Below the pieces are notes generated by a model. The model did no database searches and was not told the origin of the DNA. It saw nothing but the letters and a program-made list of their open reading frames with translations. Positions 26,787 to 33,084 of a DNA stretch of 55,065 nucleotides are shown here, piece by piece. The translations under genes were made by a program, and so were the position numbers. The stretch is taken from positions 1 to 55,065 of IMG/VR virus record IMGVR_UViG_3300021598_001004. One strand, 5' to 3'. How positions within the stretch are numbered: the first letter of the stretch is position 1; the number at the start of each line of letters is the position of its first letter. The DNA is from a virus.

Positions 26787-26791
26787 AAACT

Positions 26792-26865
26792 TGGAGCGGA
26801 ATATCGGAATCGAACCGATGACTAGAGCTTGGAAGGCTTTCGTTTTACCATTAAACTAATCCCGC
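26792..26865 (-). tRNA. tRNA-Gly (anticodon TCC)
   Basis: Acceptor GCGGGAT/ATTCCGC, anticodon loop CTTCCAA with one mismatch in the stem, T-arm ATCGG-TTCGATT-CCGAT, encoded CCA. Confidence 0.92.
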
Positions 26866-26883
26866 ATGAAAAACATTATACAG

Positions 26884-27279
26884 TCATTTTGTTTTTGCTG
26901 CAATCTCTTTATAACCTGCTCCGGTGGGGTGAACACCATCTTTTTGTAATTTAGTAATTGGAATTATAACATCATTATAATCTTTTGCAACTAGTTCGAC
27001 CATCTTTTGTATATGCGGTTTGATAGCTGGCATTATCCAATATACTTTATCTGCATTTACTCTGTTTCTTAACTGTTGTAATTCCCAGAGTGTGCGAACG
27101 CCAGAATGATCGTTAGATCCAAGACTGATTATTACAGTTTTAGCTGCTACGGGATTGTCACGATTCTTTTTATTCCAGTCATGACTGTTAATACCGCCTT
27201 TACTCAAACTTACACATTCTGGTCTGAACTGAGCAGTACCAACAGCAATACTATCACCTACAATTAAACATTCTAACAT
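26884..27279 (-). CDS. SGNH/GDSL-type hydrolase
   Basis: 131 residues, compact. Block I CLIVGDSIAVG (Ser about 10), block III SLGSNDHSG (Asn about 55) and block V DGVHPTGAGY (Asp/His about 114-117) give the SGNH catalytic set. Likely an esterase or acetylesterase acting on a glycan or lipid; substrate unknown. Sits inside the tRNA region. Confidence 0.82.
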   Translation of the reverse strand: MLECLIVGDSIAVGTAQFRPECVSLSKGGINSHDWNKKNRDNPVAAKTVIISLGSNDHSGVRTLWELQQLRNRVNADKVYWIMPAIKPHIQKMVELVAKDYNDVIIPITKLQKDGVHPTGAGYKEIAAKTK

Positions 27280-27290
27280 TTAATATCCTT

Positions 27291-27366
27291 TGGAGCGGGT
27301 GAACAGTCTCGAACTGTCGACCTTAACTTTGGCAAAGTTACGCTCTACCAACTGAGCTACACCCGC
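27291..27366 (-). tRNA. tRNA-Gly (anticodon GCC)
   Basis: Acceptor GCGGGTG/CACCCGC, anticodon arm TAACT-TTGCCAA-AGTTA, canonical D-arm, encoded CCA. Confidence 0.95.
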
Positions 27367-27416
27367 ATTAAATGACACACTACTTATCTCATTGTACGCC
27401 ATGTGTCAGGGCGAAA

Positions 27417-27569
27417 TTAACTTGGTACCACATGAGGAATGTAAGGTACTGCTCTAGGACCACCATACAGTTGTTCAAAAAGTTTTTTAGCCTCTTGCGG
27501 TGTATCTGCATAGATTCTTTTCTTTTCCTCACCACCGGATGTTCTTACAGTTGTTTCATACATTGGCAT
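27417..27569 (-). CDS. Small conserved phage protein, 50 aa
   Basis: 50 residues from ATG 27569 (MPMYETTVRTSGGEEKKRIY); a longer frame runs back into tRNA-Pro and is rejected. AGGAG lies 6 bases upstream. Resembles short proteins in T4-like aquatic phages (ADTPQEAKKLFEQLYG segment). Function unknown. Confidence 0.7.
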   Translation of the reverse strand: MPMYETTVRTSGGEEKKRIYADTPQEAKKLFEQLYGGPRAVPYIPHVVPS

Positions 27570-27585
27570 GTCATACTCCTTAATA

Positions 27586-27664
27586 TGGTCCGGGAAGTGG
27601 GATTCGAACTCACGATCTCCTGCTCCCAAAGCAGGCGCTTTAAGCCAGACTAAGCTACACCCGG
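27586..27664 (-). tRNA. tRNA-Pro (anticodon TGG)
   Basis: Anticodon arm CCTGC-TTTGGGA-GCAGG, T-arm GTGAG-TTCGAAT-CCCAC, encoded CCA; the acceptor stem has one T-T mismatch. Confidence 0.9.
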
Positions 27665-27669
27665 GTAAT

Positions 27670-27745
27670 TGGTTGCAGAGGCAGGATTCGAACCTGCGAT
27701 TCCCGGCTTATGAGACCGGACGGATGACCACTTCCATACTCTGCG
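27670..27745 (-). tRNA. tRNA-Met (anticodon CAT), initiator-like
   Basis: Anticodon arm CCGGT-CTCATAA-GCCGG, T-arm GCAGG-TTCGAAT-CCTGC, encoded CCA. Position 1 C faces 72 A, the unpaired end characteristic of bacterial initiator tRNA. A modified Ile-decoding CAT tRNA cannot be excluded. Confidence 0.88.
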
Positions 27746-28116
27746 TCAAACTTTTATTGATAGTACTCAAGCCTTATAGGACTGAGCAAATTTCTGAGTG
27801 GAGTTCGATTCTCCTCATAAGCCATTGCCCGCAGTTTTATCAGAAGAGAAAGATGGCCCTATTCTTCATGAGTCTGTGCGTCCACAAACGATACCTGCAG
27901 AGTGCTATCAATAAAAGTGTCTAGCCACGGTTCCCTGTCCGCCCTAGACTGAGTTGTTACCCTGTCCACTGTATTCTGCTTCTGGCGCCGTTACAGTTCG
28001 TACCTAGGATTTCTCAAGTCGCTCCTAAAGAGAGCCTTGCGGTAGATCCTAAACACCGTACCTTCTATCGCTTGGTAATGGCGCACTTTCTTCCTGAAAA
28101 GTGTAACAGGGGTCTG
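27746..28116. ncRNA. Non-coding structured island with long inverted repeat
   Basis: About 370 bases with no credible gene. A 19-base inverted repeat (27750-27768 with 27900-27918) encloses 131 bases containing a T-arm-like GGAG-TTCGATT-CTCC on the plus strand (about 27800-27815). The single imperfect pair is G-U if read as plus-strand RNA but A-C on the other strand. Downstream to 28116 are further hairpins, for example GTCTAG/CTAGAC at 27918-27948 and a GCTC/GAGC stem near 28025. Function unknown. Confidence 0.5.
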
Positions 28117-28689
28117 TTAGATCAAACCTTCTATTTGAAGGACTTGAGCTGCTTCGTCACTGAGTGGAATCTCAGTTTTAATATTAAGCTCAAGAATTTC
28201 GTCATTGAGCTTTTGTTTTTGTTTTTTAAGATTTTTAATCTCGGATTGAATTGCTTCAATCTTTTCCTGTGTCAGTACAGAAGTTGTTACAGTGTCGCCG
28301 TAACCATAAATGCGACTACGTGCTTCGTCTTTGAGACTTTTGATTTTCTCAAGTTTACCTTTAAGTACGTCAAGGCTGGTTACTGCATTGCTGTTAGCAA
28401 CAGCATCAAGTTGACTAATTCTCTTGTCAACATAGGCTGCACGAGCCAACTTAAGATCAATGCCGCTTTCGGCATTAGCTTGACCAACTAGGCCGCGAAT
28501 GTTGTAGAGTACAACCAACAACTTTTCACGACGAAGATCAGCTTCTTCTAGTTTTTTTTGTGCAGCAGCAATCTCTGCTTCTACATTTTGAAACTCGTTG
28601 AGTTCAAGATTAGTTTCAATCTTGATATGTTTGATTGCTTCATTGATGCTGTTTTGTACAGCACTTGCTTTACGTAGTGTGATATTCAT
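28117..28689 (-). CDS. Coiled-coil phage protein, 190 aa
   Basis: 190 residues, almost wholly helical with heptad patterns (about 35-75 and 140-170, for example [20 protein letters not shown] and [19 protein letters not shown]). No catalytic motif. Overlaps the end of rpoZ by 20 bases and is co-transcribed with it. Perhaps a scaffold or a nucleoid or transcription partner; this is only a guess. Confidence 0.65.
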   Translation of the reverse strand: MNITLRKASAVQNSINEAIKHIKIETNLELNEFQNVEAEIAAAQKKLEEADLRREKLLVVLYNIRGLVGQANAESGIDLKLARAAYVDKRISQLDAVANSNAVTSLDVLKGKLEKIKSLKDEARSRIYGYGDTVTTSVLTQEKIEAIQSEIKNLKKQKQKLNDEILELNIKTEIPLSDEAAQVLQIEGLI

Positions 28690-28915
28690 CTGTTTCTTTC
28701 CTTTTTTTGCCTTTAACTTTGCTCAAATAATCTTTCCAAGTATATTTGCCTTGTTCAATTTCTCTTAGTGCAGTTACAGTTGTTGAGGCATCCTTTCCTT
28801 CTACACGTTGCATAGAACCATTTTTTAATTCTCTTGCACGTTGTGATGCCGCTAGCACTAAATTAAATCTGTTTCCAATTTGTTCTACTGCTTTTTCTGA
28901 TGTTACTTTTGCCAT
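28670..28915 (-). CDS. rpoZ: RNA polymerase omega subunit homologue
   Basis: 81 residues from ATG 28915 with AAGGAG upstream; the longer open frame to 29095 is not protein-like. The sequence [20 protein letters not shown], then [11 protein letters not shown] and [16 protein letters not shown], follows the omega family closely (E. coli: [20 protein letters not shown] and TTVIALREIEEG). Omega helps fold beta' and modulates initiation and (p)ppGpp binding. A phage copy could mark host polymerase for late transcription, alongside the T4-like late promoters seen here. Promoter TTGACC-17-TATAAT precedes it. Confidence 0.9.
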   Translation of the reverse strand: MAKVTSEKAVEQIGNRFNLVLAASQRARELKNGSMQRVEGKDASTTVTALREIEQGKYTWKDYLSKVKGKKRKETDEYHTT

Positions 28916-28927
28916 TGCTCGCTCCTT

Positions 28928-28956
28928 ATTATAATGACGGTTCGGTAAAAGGTCAA
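28928..28956 (-). promoter_or_regulatory. sigma70-like promoter of rpoZ (TTGACC-17-TATAAT)
   Basis: Minus strand, -35 TTGACC 28951-28956, -10 TATAAT 28928-28933, spacing 17. Confidence 0.82.
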
Positions 28957-29217
28957 GTAATAGACCGGACAATTGACAGACAGGATAGCGTATGAGGCAT
29001 TTCCTTCTACAACGTGCAACAAACAGGCTACAGAGGCCTGAATATTTCCGATCAGCAATTGACAGTCTAATAAAAGATATTTGGAATCGGTTCACTCAAG
29101 CACGACACTTTTCAAGAGTGTTTGCCAGATTAAGTCATTGCGGCATGAAGCCACAATATGTCTATTCTCATCTACCTTTTACTTCACCGGTTGCAACATT
29201 TCTGTTACAACAAAACT
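28957..29217 (-). ncRNA. Putative promoter-driven non-coding RNA
   Basis: A strong minus-strand promoter (TTGACT-17-TATACT) fires into about 255 bases without a credible gene before the rpoZ promoter. The transcript can form hairpins GTTG...CAAC (about 29192-29213), TTGTGGC-TTCAT-GCCGCAA (about 29138-29157), ACACT...AGTGT (about 29105-29121) and CAGGC-CTCTGTA-GCCTG (about 29023-29039). It might instead be a long structured leader of rpoZ. Confidence 0.5.
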
Positions 29218-29246
29218 AGTATATGATAAAAAAAGACTTTAGTCAA
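29218..29246 (-). promoter_or_regulatory. sigma70-like promoter TTGACT-17-TATACT
   Basis: Minus strand, -35 at 29241-29246 and -10 at 29218-29223, spacing 17. The -35 box lies inside an A/T-flanked hairpin. Confidence 0.8.
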
Positions 29247-29254
29247 GTCTTTTT
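29230..29254. terminator. Bidirectional terminator-like hairpin
   Basis: AAAAAGACTT (29230-29239) pairs with AAGTCTTTTT (29245-29254), giving a U-tract in both directions. A second perfect inverted repeat, GACAATCTT/AAGATTGTC, lies just beyond at 29263-29271 and 29284-29292. Terminator strength is modest because the stem is AT-rich. Confidence 0.5.
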
Positions 29255-29292
29255 GAAAAAGTGACAATCTTTTTTGTGTCAGGAAGATTGTC

Positions 29293-29368
29293 AAACCCCG
29301 TGAGCGCAGCCCATCCTGTTTTCGCGTCAGCGGAGGCGGAATATGGTTACAGGTCCGCCTTAGATATT
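29293..29368. other. Short GC-richer non-coding stretch
   Basis: No gene; it is more GC-rich than its surroundings and contains GGCGGA/TCCGCC complementary blocks (about 29332-29359), so it can fold. Nothing identifiable. Confidence 0.3.
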
Positions 29369-29443
<75 letters not shown>

Positions 29444-29449
29444 ATATTC

Positions 29450-30148
29450 TTAATTATAATCTTTTTTAAAACTATTGTAAAGTTCTTTAGCTATTAATTT
29501 ATGACCTTCTATGTTTGGATGGCCGCATTTATATTGAAATATTTTATGATGATCTAACATTGAACTAAATTCATCAACCCATTTTAAATTATTTTTATAA
29601 TAGTCTGGAATAGGCGGACTAGGATTAATTCTAGTAAATCTATAATTTATATTCCATTTGTCAAAAAACGATGCTAGAGAATTAAGATGAACTAAAAATT
29701 CTGAAATAAACAGTTCATCAGATTCGTAAAATCTATTTTGTAAGTACTCGTATCTATTTTGTTTAACATTAGGAATTACAACATCTAATTTTATTAAATT
29801 AAATCTATCAAATTTTTCATCATAAATTTCATATCTTGATGGTTCAGTCCATTGTATAACTGCAACCCAGTCTGATAAATTTTCGTTATTTTTTATTTTA
29901 TCTATAAAAAAATCAAACGTTGTTCTAACTATTCTTTGATTTGATCCACACCCAATTGCAAAATTAACTGTTTCTGTACAATTTAATAAATTTGATAAAT
30001 GAGATGGCCATACAGAAGACAGCCGATAATTTTTTTTATCTTGTTCTTCTTTATTAAAAAAACTAGGCCATAATACTCCATCAAAACCTTGTTCTTCTAA
30101 GATTCCGCCGCCCCATGTGTGGCTGCATCCATTTGCAAATAACTTCAT
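29450..30148 (-). CDS. SGNH-like hydrolase, 232 aa
   Basis: 232 residues from ATG 30148 (MKLFANGCSHTWGGGI). The first block GCSHTWGGG carries the candidate nucleophile Ser (about 9), GCGSNQRI (about 67-74) resembles an SGNH block with Asn, and CGHPNIEGHKLIA near the C-terminus supplies His. Proteins of this shape are widespread in phages but their substrates are unknown. Begins 8 bases after the CCA end of tRNA-Thr(TGT). Confidence 0.72.
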   Translation of the reverse strand: MKLFANGCSHTWGGGILEEQGFDGVLWPSFFNKEEQDKKNYRLSSVWPSHLSNLLNCTETVNFAIGCGSNQRIVRTTFDFFIDKIKNNENLSDWVAVIQWTEPSRYEIYDEKFDRFNLIKLDVVIPNVKQNRYEYLQNRFYESDELFISEFLVHLNSLASFFDKWNINYRFTRINPSPPIPDYYKNNLKWVDEFSSMLDHHKIFQYKCGHPNIEGHKLIAKELYNSFKKDYN

Positions 30149-30155
30149 AGACAAT

Positions 30156-30231
30156 TGGTGCTGGAGAAAGGATTCGAACCCTCGACCGCCTGATTACAAA
30201 TCAGGAGCTCTACCAACTGAGCTACTCCAGC
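30156..30231 (-). tRNA. tRNA-Thr (anticodon TGT)
   Basis: Acceptor GCTGGAG, anticodon arm CCTGA-TTTGTAA-TCAGG, T-loop TTCGAAT, encoded CCA. Confidence 0.95.
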
Positions 30232-30236
30232 GTTTT

Positions 30237-30398
30237 TTACTTACTGCTCGATTCTAATTGTTTAATACGATTACGAATCTTTGCTTTATCTTTTGGTCTG
30301 CTAGATTTCTCTAACATGTCATTGAGTTGCGCAAGATTTAAAGGACCAAGGCGTGTTTTTCCTGTCTTGGTTTTCATTGGATCACCTTTCTCGCCCAT
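30237..30398 (-). CDS. Small basic phage protein, 53 aa
   Basis: 53 residues (MGEKGDPMKTKTGKTRLGPL, then LNDMLEKSSRPKDKAKIRNR). Basic and helical, with a pattern I recall from T4-like cyanophages. ATG at 30398, 2 bases after the stop of the next tiny gene. Function unknown. Confidence 0.7.
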   Translation of the reverse strand: MGEKGDPMKTKTGKTRLGPLNLAQLNDMLEKSSRPKDKAKIRNRIKQLESSSK

Positions 30399-30400
30399 AA

Positions 30401-30529
30401 TTATCGTCCTTGTCCTCTATATGCTTTGCGAGTTTTATTACTCTTATTCGCAGTAGATGTCTTACTACCATTTTGACAAGTATTTTTGTGAACTCTTTTA
30501 TGAGTACCTGCTTGACCTTTAACTGCCAT
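30401..30529 (-). CDS. Small basic phage protein, 42 aa
   Basis: 42 residues (MAVKGQAGTHKRVHKNTCQN...), Lys/Arg/Asn/Ser-rich. Start has an AAGGAA site. Probably nucleic-acid or virion associated, from composition only. Confidence 0.6.
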   Translation of the reverse strand: MAVKGQAGTHKRVHKNTCQNGSKTSTANKSNKTRKAYRGQGR

Positions 30530-30549
30530 AATGTTTCCTTTTTGTTATT

Positions 30550-30625
30550 TGGTGGACCAGACAGGACTTGAACCCGCCACCTTGACCTTGCAAAGGTCCT
30601 GCTCTCCCAGATGAGCTACTGGCCC
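30550..30625 (-). tRNA. tRNA-Ala (anticodon TGC)
   Basis: Anticodon loop TTTGCAA, acceptor GGGCCAG/CTGGTCC with the G3-U70 pair that identifies alanine tRNA, encoded CCA. Confidence 0.95.
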
Positions 30626-30630
30626 TAATT

Positions 30631-30834
30631 TCATTTACCGAAATGTTTATCTAACACTTCTAATTTATCTTCATATTCAGCAATGTGTGCTATTTCATTT
30701 TCCATTGCAGTCATCCAATCTGTGTGATCATGTATAGCAATTGGATTATTTAACATTACTTCTACATTCATGCGATGCTTTTCAACATGACTTTTGAAGT
30801 GTGCTTTTGCAGCTTTGAGTAATTGTTCTCTCAC
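30631..30834 (-). CDS. Small helical phage protein, 67 aa
   Basis: 67 residues, helical with several His (MREQLLKAAKAHFKSHVEKH, then IHDHTDWMTAMENEIAHIAE). Similar short proteins occur in cyanophage-type myoviruses. Function unknown. Confidence 0.65.
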   Translation of the reverse strand: MREQLLKAAKAHFKSHVEKHRMNVEVMLNNPIAIHDHTDWMTAMENEIAHIAEYEDKLEVLDKHFGK

Positions 30835-30844
30835 GATAGTTTCC

Positions 30845-31093
30845 TTAGGATTGTTGTACTGCTTTAGATTCTGCTAAACGTTTTTGATACTCTGATTCGG
30901 ACAATGAATGCCATCCGATGCACTTTCCAGTTGGACTACGACCGCAGCCACATTTACCAACTTCATTATCGTTTTCTTGCAATTTAGGTGTCATAGTGTT
31001 CTTTCTAAAAATATTATCGTAGTTATCTCTGTAAGATTTTGATGCTGACTTAGTCTGAATGGAATCCCCAGTGACATCATTCTTTGCTACCAT
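30845..31093 (-). CDS. Two-part small protein with CDGSH-like Cys/His motif
   Basis: 82 residues. The first 32 (AKNDVTGDSIQTKS, then YRDNYDNIF) match the pattern of a common small phage protein. The second part holds KCGCGRSPTGKCIGWHSLSE (about 47-66): CxC, then Cys and His, resembling the CDGSH iron-sulfur motif but with shortened spacing. An internal ATG at 30994 could start the second part separately. A 3Cys-1His cluster is possible; not established. Confidence 0.6.
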   Translation of the reverse strand: MVAKNDVTGDSIQTKSASKSYRDNYDNIFRKNTMTPKLQENDNEVGKCGCGRSPTGKCIGWHSLSESEYQKRLAESKAVQQS

Positions 31094-31268
31094 TATCCCT
31101 AGATCCTTCGTTTCGTTTACCTTTTTCTCTCTTGGGCTGAATAGCTGCTGCTAATTCTGCTTGAATAGCACTACGTTTAAATGCGCCACGTTCGTGATTA
31201 TCAATAATAGTTGCTATCAATCTTTTGGACTGCTTACTTAACTTAAAGTTTGGACCTGCTTTTAACAT
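31077..31268 (-). CDS. Small basic phage protein, 63 aa
   Basis: 63 residues from ATG 31268 (MLKAGPNFKLSKQSKRLIAT), ending in a disordered Lys/Arg/Glu tail. The longer frame back to 31466 runs through two tRNAs and is rejected. Overlaps the next gene by 17 bases. Confidence 0.6.
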   Translation of the reverse strand: MLKAGPNFKLSKQSKRLIATIIDNHERGAFKRSAIQAELAAAIQPKREKGKRNEGSRDNGSKE

Positions 31269-31288
31269 TATTTTTCCTTTTATAAACT

Positions 31289-31376
31289 TGGCGGAGAGTA
31301 TAGGATTCGAACCTATGCGCCACTTTCGCAACGACGGTTTAGCAAACCGCTGCCTTAACCACTCGGCCAACTCTCC
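31289..31376 (-). tRNA. tRNA-Ser (anticodon GCT)
   Basis: Class II with a long variable arm, acceptor GGAGAGT/ACTCTCC, anticodon arm GCGGT-TTGCTAA-ACCGT, encoded CCA. Confidence 0.95.
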
Positions 31377-31381
31377 AATTC

Positions 31382-31481
31382 TGGTGCCTCTGGCAGGACT
31401 CGAACCTGCACACGCCGGCTTATCTGGCCGGTGCTTTGGGGAGATATAAGCTCCCGTCTTTACCAATTAAGCTACAGAGGC
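31382..31481 (-). tRNA. Atypical tRNA with two anticodon-like arms (Ile TAT or GAT)
   Basis: 100 bases. Acceptor GCCTCTG/CAGAGGC, T-arm GCAGG-TTCGAGT-CCTGC and CCA are perfect. By position the anticodon arm is GGGAG-CTTATAT-CTCCC (anticodon TAT), followed by about 29 bases containing a second arm CCGGC-CAGATAA-GCCGG (anticodon GAT but A at position 33). Removing about 24 bases bounded by repeated AAAG restores a perfect GCTT/AAGC D-stem, so the first arm may be an insertion or intron. Confidence 0.7.
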
Positions 31482-31490
31482 CTGATACGC

Positions 31491-31565
31491 TGGTGCATCG
31501 TAATGGAGTCGAACCACTGACATTCGCCTTGTAAGGGCGACGTTCTACCGCTGAACTAACGATGC
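31491..31565 (-). tRNA. tRNA-Val (anticodon TAC)
   Basis: Acceptor GCATCGT/ACGATGC, anticodon arm TCGCC-CTTACAA-GGCGA, encoded CCA. Confidence 0.94.
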
Positions 31566-31566
31566 A

Positions 31567-31779
31567 TTAATTTCTTTCTACAACTAATTTATCTAAGTAA
31601 ACTTTAACTTCATCAAAGTTTTGAAAAAACACAGTTTGTCCATCAATGTCGAGTTGCCAAACTTCATCGCCTTCCTGAGGTCCTGGTTTTTGTTCTATAG
31701 AAAATTCTATTCCACCAAGAGCTTGTTCATATTTCTGCATTAATTCTGCAAATTCAAAAAAGTCAATATCTTCTTCCAT
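31567..31779 (-). CDS. Small acidic phage protein, 70 aa
   Basis: 70 residues from ATG 31779 (MEEDIDFFEFAELMQKYEQA) with AAGGAA upstream; the longer frame runs through tRNA-Leu(TAG). Acidic, alpha/beta pattern. Function unknown; ends 2 bases from tRNA-Val. Confidence 0.65.
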   Translation of the reverse strand: MEEDIDFFEFAELMQKYEQALGGIEFSIEQKPGPQEGDEVWQLDIDGQTVFFQNFDEVKVYLDKLVVERN

Positions 31780-31788
31780 AATATTCCT

Positions 31789-31865
31789 TGGTGCCCCAGA
31801 GGAGACTCGAACTCCTAAAATTTGGCTTCTAAGACCAACACGTATACCAATTCCGTCACCGGGGC
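31789..31865 (-). tRNA. tRNA-Leu (anticodon TAG)
   Basis: Acceptor GCCCCGG/CTGGGGC, anticodon arm TTGGT-CTTAGAA-GCCAA, T-arm AGGAG-TTCGAGT-CTCCT, encoded CCA. The variable region is only about 5 bases, unusual for Leu. Confidence 0.9.
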
Positions 31866-31888
31866 ATAAAAATTTAATTATTGCAGAA

Positions 31889-32074
31889 TTACTTAGTCTT
31901 GTCAACAACTTTTCCTATTTTTTCTAATGCATCTTTACGCATAAGGAATTGTCTTTCTTGTCCTGGTCGATGAACAACAAGATATTCCACTCCATCTATA
32001 GTTTGAACAACCTTAGGATCATTACAATAAAATTGTTCACTGTTCATACGATTTTTGAATAATAAGGTTTTCAT
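31889..32074 (-). CDS. Small phage protein, 61 aa
   Basis: 61 residues (MKTLLFKNRMNSEQFYCNDP, then YLVVHRPGQERQFLMRKDAL). Basic with a beta-rich middle; a similar pattern occurs in T4-like aquatic phages. GGAG ribosome site. Function unknown. Confidence 0.65.
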   Translation of the reverse strand: MKTLLFKNRMNSEQFYCNDPKVVQTIDGVEYLVVHRPGQERQFLMRKDALEKIGKVVDKTK

Positions 32075-32090
32075 GTTAATCTCCTTGTTC

Positions 32091-32167
32091 TGGTACGGAT
32101 GGAGGGACTCGAACCCTCAGGACTCAGATTTTAAGTCTGATATGTATACCAATTCCATCACATCCGC
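32091..32167 (-). tRNA. tRNA-Leu (anticodon TAA)
   Basis: Acceptor GCGGATG/CATCCGT, anticodon arm TCAGA-CTTAAAA-TCTGA, T-loop TTCGAGT, encoded CCA; short variable region. Confidence 0.92.
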
Positions 32168-32170
32168 ATA

Positions 32171-32246
32171 TGGTGCTGCCTCTAGGAATCGAACCTAGTT
32201 CAACGGCTCTTCAGACCGCCGCTATGACCACATCAGCTAAAGCAGC
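32171..32246 (-). tRNA. tRNA-Phe (anticodon GAA)
   Basis: Acceptor GCTGCTT/AGGCAGC, anticodon loop CTGAAGA, T-arm CTAGG-TTCGATT-CCTAG, encoded CCA. Confidence 0.94.
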
Positions 32247-32248
32247 AT

Positions 32249-32324
32249 TGGGGTGTCCTACGAGTATCGATCTCGTACTTCCAGTTTCACAGACTAGTAT
32301 GCAGGCCACTACATTAAGGACACC
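32249..32324 (-). tRNA. tRNA-His (anticodon GTG)
   Basis: Anticodon arm CTAGT-CTGTGAA-ACTGG. An extra 5' G (32324) can pair with C73, the histidine tRNA identity feature; the T-loop reads ATCGATA. Encoded CCA. Confidence 0.93.
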
Positions 32325-32326
32325 AT

Positions 32327-32402
32327 TGGCTGGGGATGATGGACTCGAACCACCGAATGCCGGAATCAAAATCCGGTGCCTTACCAACTTGGCGAATCCC
32401 CA
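32327..32402 (-). tRNA. tRNA-Gln (anticodon TTG)
   Basis: Acceptor TGGGGAT/ATCCCCA, anticodon arm CCGGA-TTTTGAT-TCCGG, encoded CCA. Confidence 0.93.
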
Positions 32403-32407
32403 ATAAC

Positions 32408-32484
32408 TGGCCGGTCCTGCAGGATTTGAACCCACAACCTCCTGTTTCGAAGACAGGTAGTCTCTCCAGTTGACGTAAGGACCG
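32408..32484 (-). tRNA. tRNA-Arg (anticodon TCG)
   Basis: Acceptor CGGTCCT/AGGACCG, anticodon arm CCTGT-CTTCGAA-ACAGG, T-loop TTCAAAT, encoded CCA. Confidence 0.94.
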
Positions 32485-32719
32485 ATTAAATTGAATTGTA
32501 GCCCAGTGTCCTCAGGTTTATCACTAGTGTTTACGCATACAGAGCCGGACTTCCTTATGCGGAGGTTTTCCAGGACATGTCACTTGAGATACTTAACCAG
32601 CGGCAACCAATCTGCGCGGATCTTCCGATCCGCTGGGAGTTGAACCCACATCTGCTTTACACTGTATTAAGTTTCGAACCTCTCAACAATGTGTTTTTCT
32701 CTTGCTGACGCTACAAACT
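32485..32719 (-). ncRNA. Non-coding structured island between tRNAs
   Basis: About 235 bases with no credible gene. Minus strand shows a T-arm-like GGG-TTCAACT-CCC directly followed by a perfect 7-bp stem GCGGATC/GATCCGC capped by a GGAA (GNRA) tetraloop (about 32616-32633), a second GGTTCGAAACT sequence 30 bases away, and ATGTCCT/AGGACA complementary blocks (about 32508-32580). Perhaps a decayed or permuted tRNA, or another structured RNA. Confidence 0.45.
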
Positions 32720-32794
32720 TGGTGCCTGTTCGTGGGAACGATCCACGGACCCTCGCCTTATCAAGACGATGCTCTACCACTGAGCTAAACAGGC
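32720..32794 (-). tRNA. tRNA-Ile (anticodon GAT)
   Basis: Acceptor GCCTGTT/AACAGGC, anticodon arm TCGTC-TTGATAA-GGCGA, encoded CCA. T-arm CGTGG-ATCGTTC-CCACG: the loop departs from the usual TTCRANY. Confidence 0.92.
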
Positions 32795-32795
32795 A

Positions 32796-32870
32796 TGGTG
32801 GTAATGGAAAGAGTTGAACTTTCACTGAACACCGTATGAAGGTGCTGCACTACCGTTATGCTACATTACC
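32796..32870 (-). tRNA. tRNA-Met (anticodon CAT), elongator-like
   Basis: Fully paired acceptor GGTAATG/CATTACC, anticodon arm GCACC-TTCATAC-GGTGT, T-loop TTCAACT, encoded CCA. Paired position 1-72 suggests the elongator, or an Ile-decoding CAT tRNA. Confidence 0.9.
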
Positions 32871-32947
32871 ATATAGAAACACACGAACAACAATGTGCTA
32901 TGCACCCTGCTTCTATGTGTGCAGGCTGTGGTTAATATGTTTTTATA

Positions 32948-33022
32948 TGGTAGGAGCACAGGGATTTGAACCCTGGACCAACGGATTAAAAGTCCGCTGC
33001 TCTACCGCTGAGCTATACTCCC
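32948..33022 (-). tRNA. tRNA-Lys (anticodon TTT)
   Basis: Acceptor GGGAGTA/TGCTCCT, anticodon arm GCGGA-CTTTTAA-TCCGT, T-loop TTCAAAT, encoded CCA. Confidence 0.95.
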
Positions 33023-33084
33023 ATATAGTCCGTATTAAGTTGATTTACTGTGCCAACCTGGACCATACGGGATTCCAGGCGACA

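Noticed and set aside
27700-27815. GGCTTAT/ATAAGCC pairing giving a plus-strand tRNA-like molecule
   Set aside because: The GGCTTAT copy lies in the antisense of tRNA-Met's anticodon arm and the distance is too long for a tRNA.
27568-27924. Plus-strand frames crossing tRNA-Pro and tRNA-Met
   Set aside because: Translations of antisense tRNA sequence; coding potential is accidental.
27746-28116. tmRNA (ssrA), one- or two-piece
   Set aside because: T-arm-like sequence is present, but no matching acceptor strand, CCA or tag frame ending in an Ala-Ala-type peptide was found.
28916-29095. N-terminal extension of the rpoZ frame
   Set aside because: The added 60 residues are Cys/Arg/Leu-rich and not omega-like; ATG 28915 has AAGGAG and a promoter just upstream.
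28992-29219. 75-residue plus-strand frame
   Set aside because: No ribosome site, unlike any protein, and it overlaps a better-supported minus-strand promoter and structured RNA.
32485-32580. Bacterial RNase P-like signature (GGAAGTCCGGCTC ... ACACTGGGCTACA)
   Set aside because: The two segments resemble conserved P4 strands but are only about 45 bases apart, far too close for a P RNA; kept only as part of the structured-island note.
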